From the NCBI GenBank assembly GCA_017963165.1, contig JAGCTZ010000168.1:1-32514 (forward strand): 32,514 nucleotides of DNA. Direction: 5' to 3'. The stretch is from Treponema sp. GTDB lineage: Bacteria > Spirochaetota > Spirochaetia > Treponematales > Treponemataceae. This document shows, piece by piece, positions 32,184 to 32,514 of this stretch (positions are counted from its first letter, which is position 1; each line of letters opens with the position of its first letter). The position numbers and the translations under genes are program-made. The notes beneath the pieces are model-generated. The model ran no database searches, was not told the DNA's origin, and saw only the letters and a list, made by a program, of their open reading frames with translations.

Positions 32184-32514
32184 ATATTTACTCCTAAAAT
32201 GATTACACTTTAAACCAGAATAATAAGATAACGTTTACAGCTTTTACTTTTTGTATTTGGATTTATGTTAATATTTTATATCATATAATTGGATTTAACA
32301 ACGAATTTTTATTGAATAGGGTTTCTGCATTATAAATCCTGGTTGTAGAAATCATGAAAAAATGCGGAGTGGGGGTTCTGGCTTTGTGGAGCATAGTACG
32401 CTGGAAGTGCAAAGCTGCCGCAGGCAGATTTGCACGGTAGAATAATTTCTATTCAGCGTACTCGGCGGAACAAAACTGCAAGTTTTCGAAGAAAACTTGG
32501 TAAGGTTACGAAGT
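32184..32514. other. Non-coding end region with a nested palindromic structure
   Basis: No gene was found in these 331 bases. At 32396-32461 an outer stem GTACGCTG/CAGCGTAC encloses a strong hairpin, GTGCAAAGCTGCC (32407-32419) with GGCAGATTTGCAC (32423-32435). A second hairpin, CAAGTTTT (32479-32486) with AAAACTTG (32492-32499), has a five-base loop. It may be another intergenic repeat or part of an RNA element that continues past the window. Confidence 0.6.
32274..32282 (-). promoter_or_regulatory. Possible extended -10 for the large lipoprotein gene
   Basis: On the minus strand TGATATAAA (TGn plus TATAAA) lies about 90 bases before the start codon. No convincing -35 box accompanies it. 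Confidence 0.35.

Overview
The window looks like chromosomal DNA of a host-associated spirochaete, most likely a Treponema. This is an inference from the AT-leaning codon use, the Cys-lipobox lipoproteins, the gene mix (c-di-GMP enzymes, oligopeptide ABC transporter, DUF6171, RND/LolA-like/beta-barrel export operon) and the abundance of short palindromic intergenic repeats. No rRNA, tRNA, phage or IS transposase was seen.

Layout. (1) 1-7920: the 3' end of purC converges on a minus-strand operon purB-oppB-oppC-oppD-oppF-oppA. The last gene encodes a circularly permuted OppA: the family's normal C-terminal tail sits at the N-terminus, right after the lipoprotein signal. (2) 7921-11945: an HD-GYP c-di-GMP phosphodiesterase fires divergently from purB from overlapping promoters; then a VUT/YhhQ-type transporter and a membrane EAL phosphodiesterase with a dead GGDEF. 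(3) 12065-16027: prfA, prmC and a rel homologue whose hydrolase site is degenerate and whose ACT domain is missing. (4) 16064-19584: a SUMF1-domain lipoprotein, an uncharacterised PD-(D/E)XK-like protein, and 1.2 kb of non-coding DNA. That stretch holds a helically phased array of CACGCG/CGCGTG modules (period about 63.4 bp), a run of phased A-tracts and a 21-bp degenerate repeat, followed by a DUF6171 gene. (5) 19638-21113: a GH51 arabinofuranosidase with a LacI-type candidate operator. (6) 21256-27297: an RND/MMPL pump, a LolA-like carrier and a DUF1302-like beta-barrel in one operon, divergent from an ArsR-like regulator. Two matching 12-4-12 operators lie in the shared control region. Both operon junctions are filled by inverted-repeat elements with TAGGTTC-type heptads that supply the upstream gene's stop codon. 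(7) 27341-32183: a sirtuin, a phosphohexomutase, a small unknown protein and a large secreted lipoprotein.

How the parts work together. purC and purB serve purine synthesis, and purB is joined to peptide uptake. HD-GYP and EAL proteins lower c-di-GMP. prfA/prmC is the standard release-factor pair. The RND-LolA-barrel set looks like a trans-envelope export route for a hydrophobic cargo or lipoprotein. The pump and barrel share an unusual Asp-Asp-Phe motif that could be a docking tag.

Most notable: the permuted OppA, the palindromic phased array beside a predicted nuclease and bent DNA, the stop-codon-supplying heptad elements, and the shared DDF motif.
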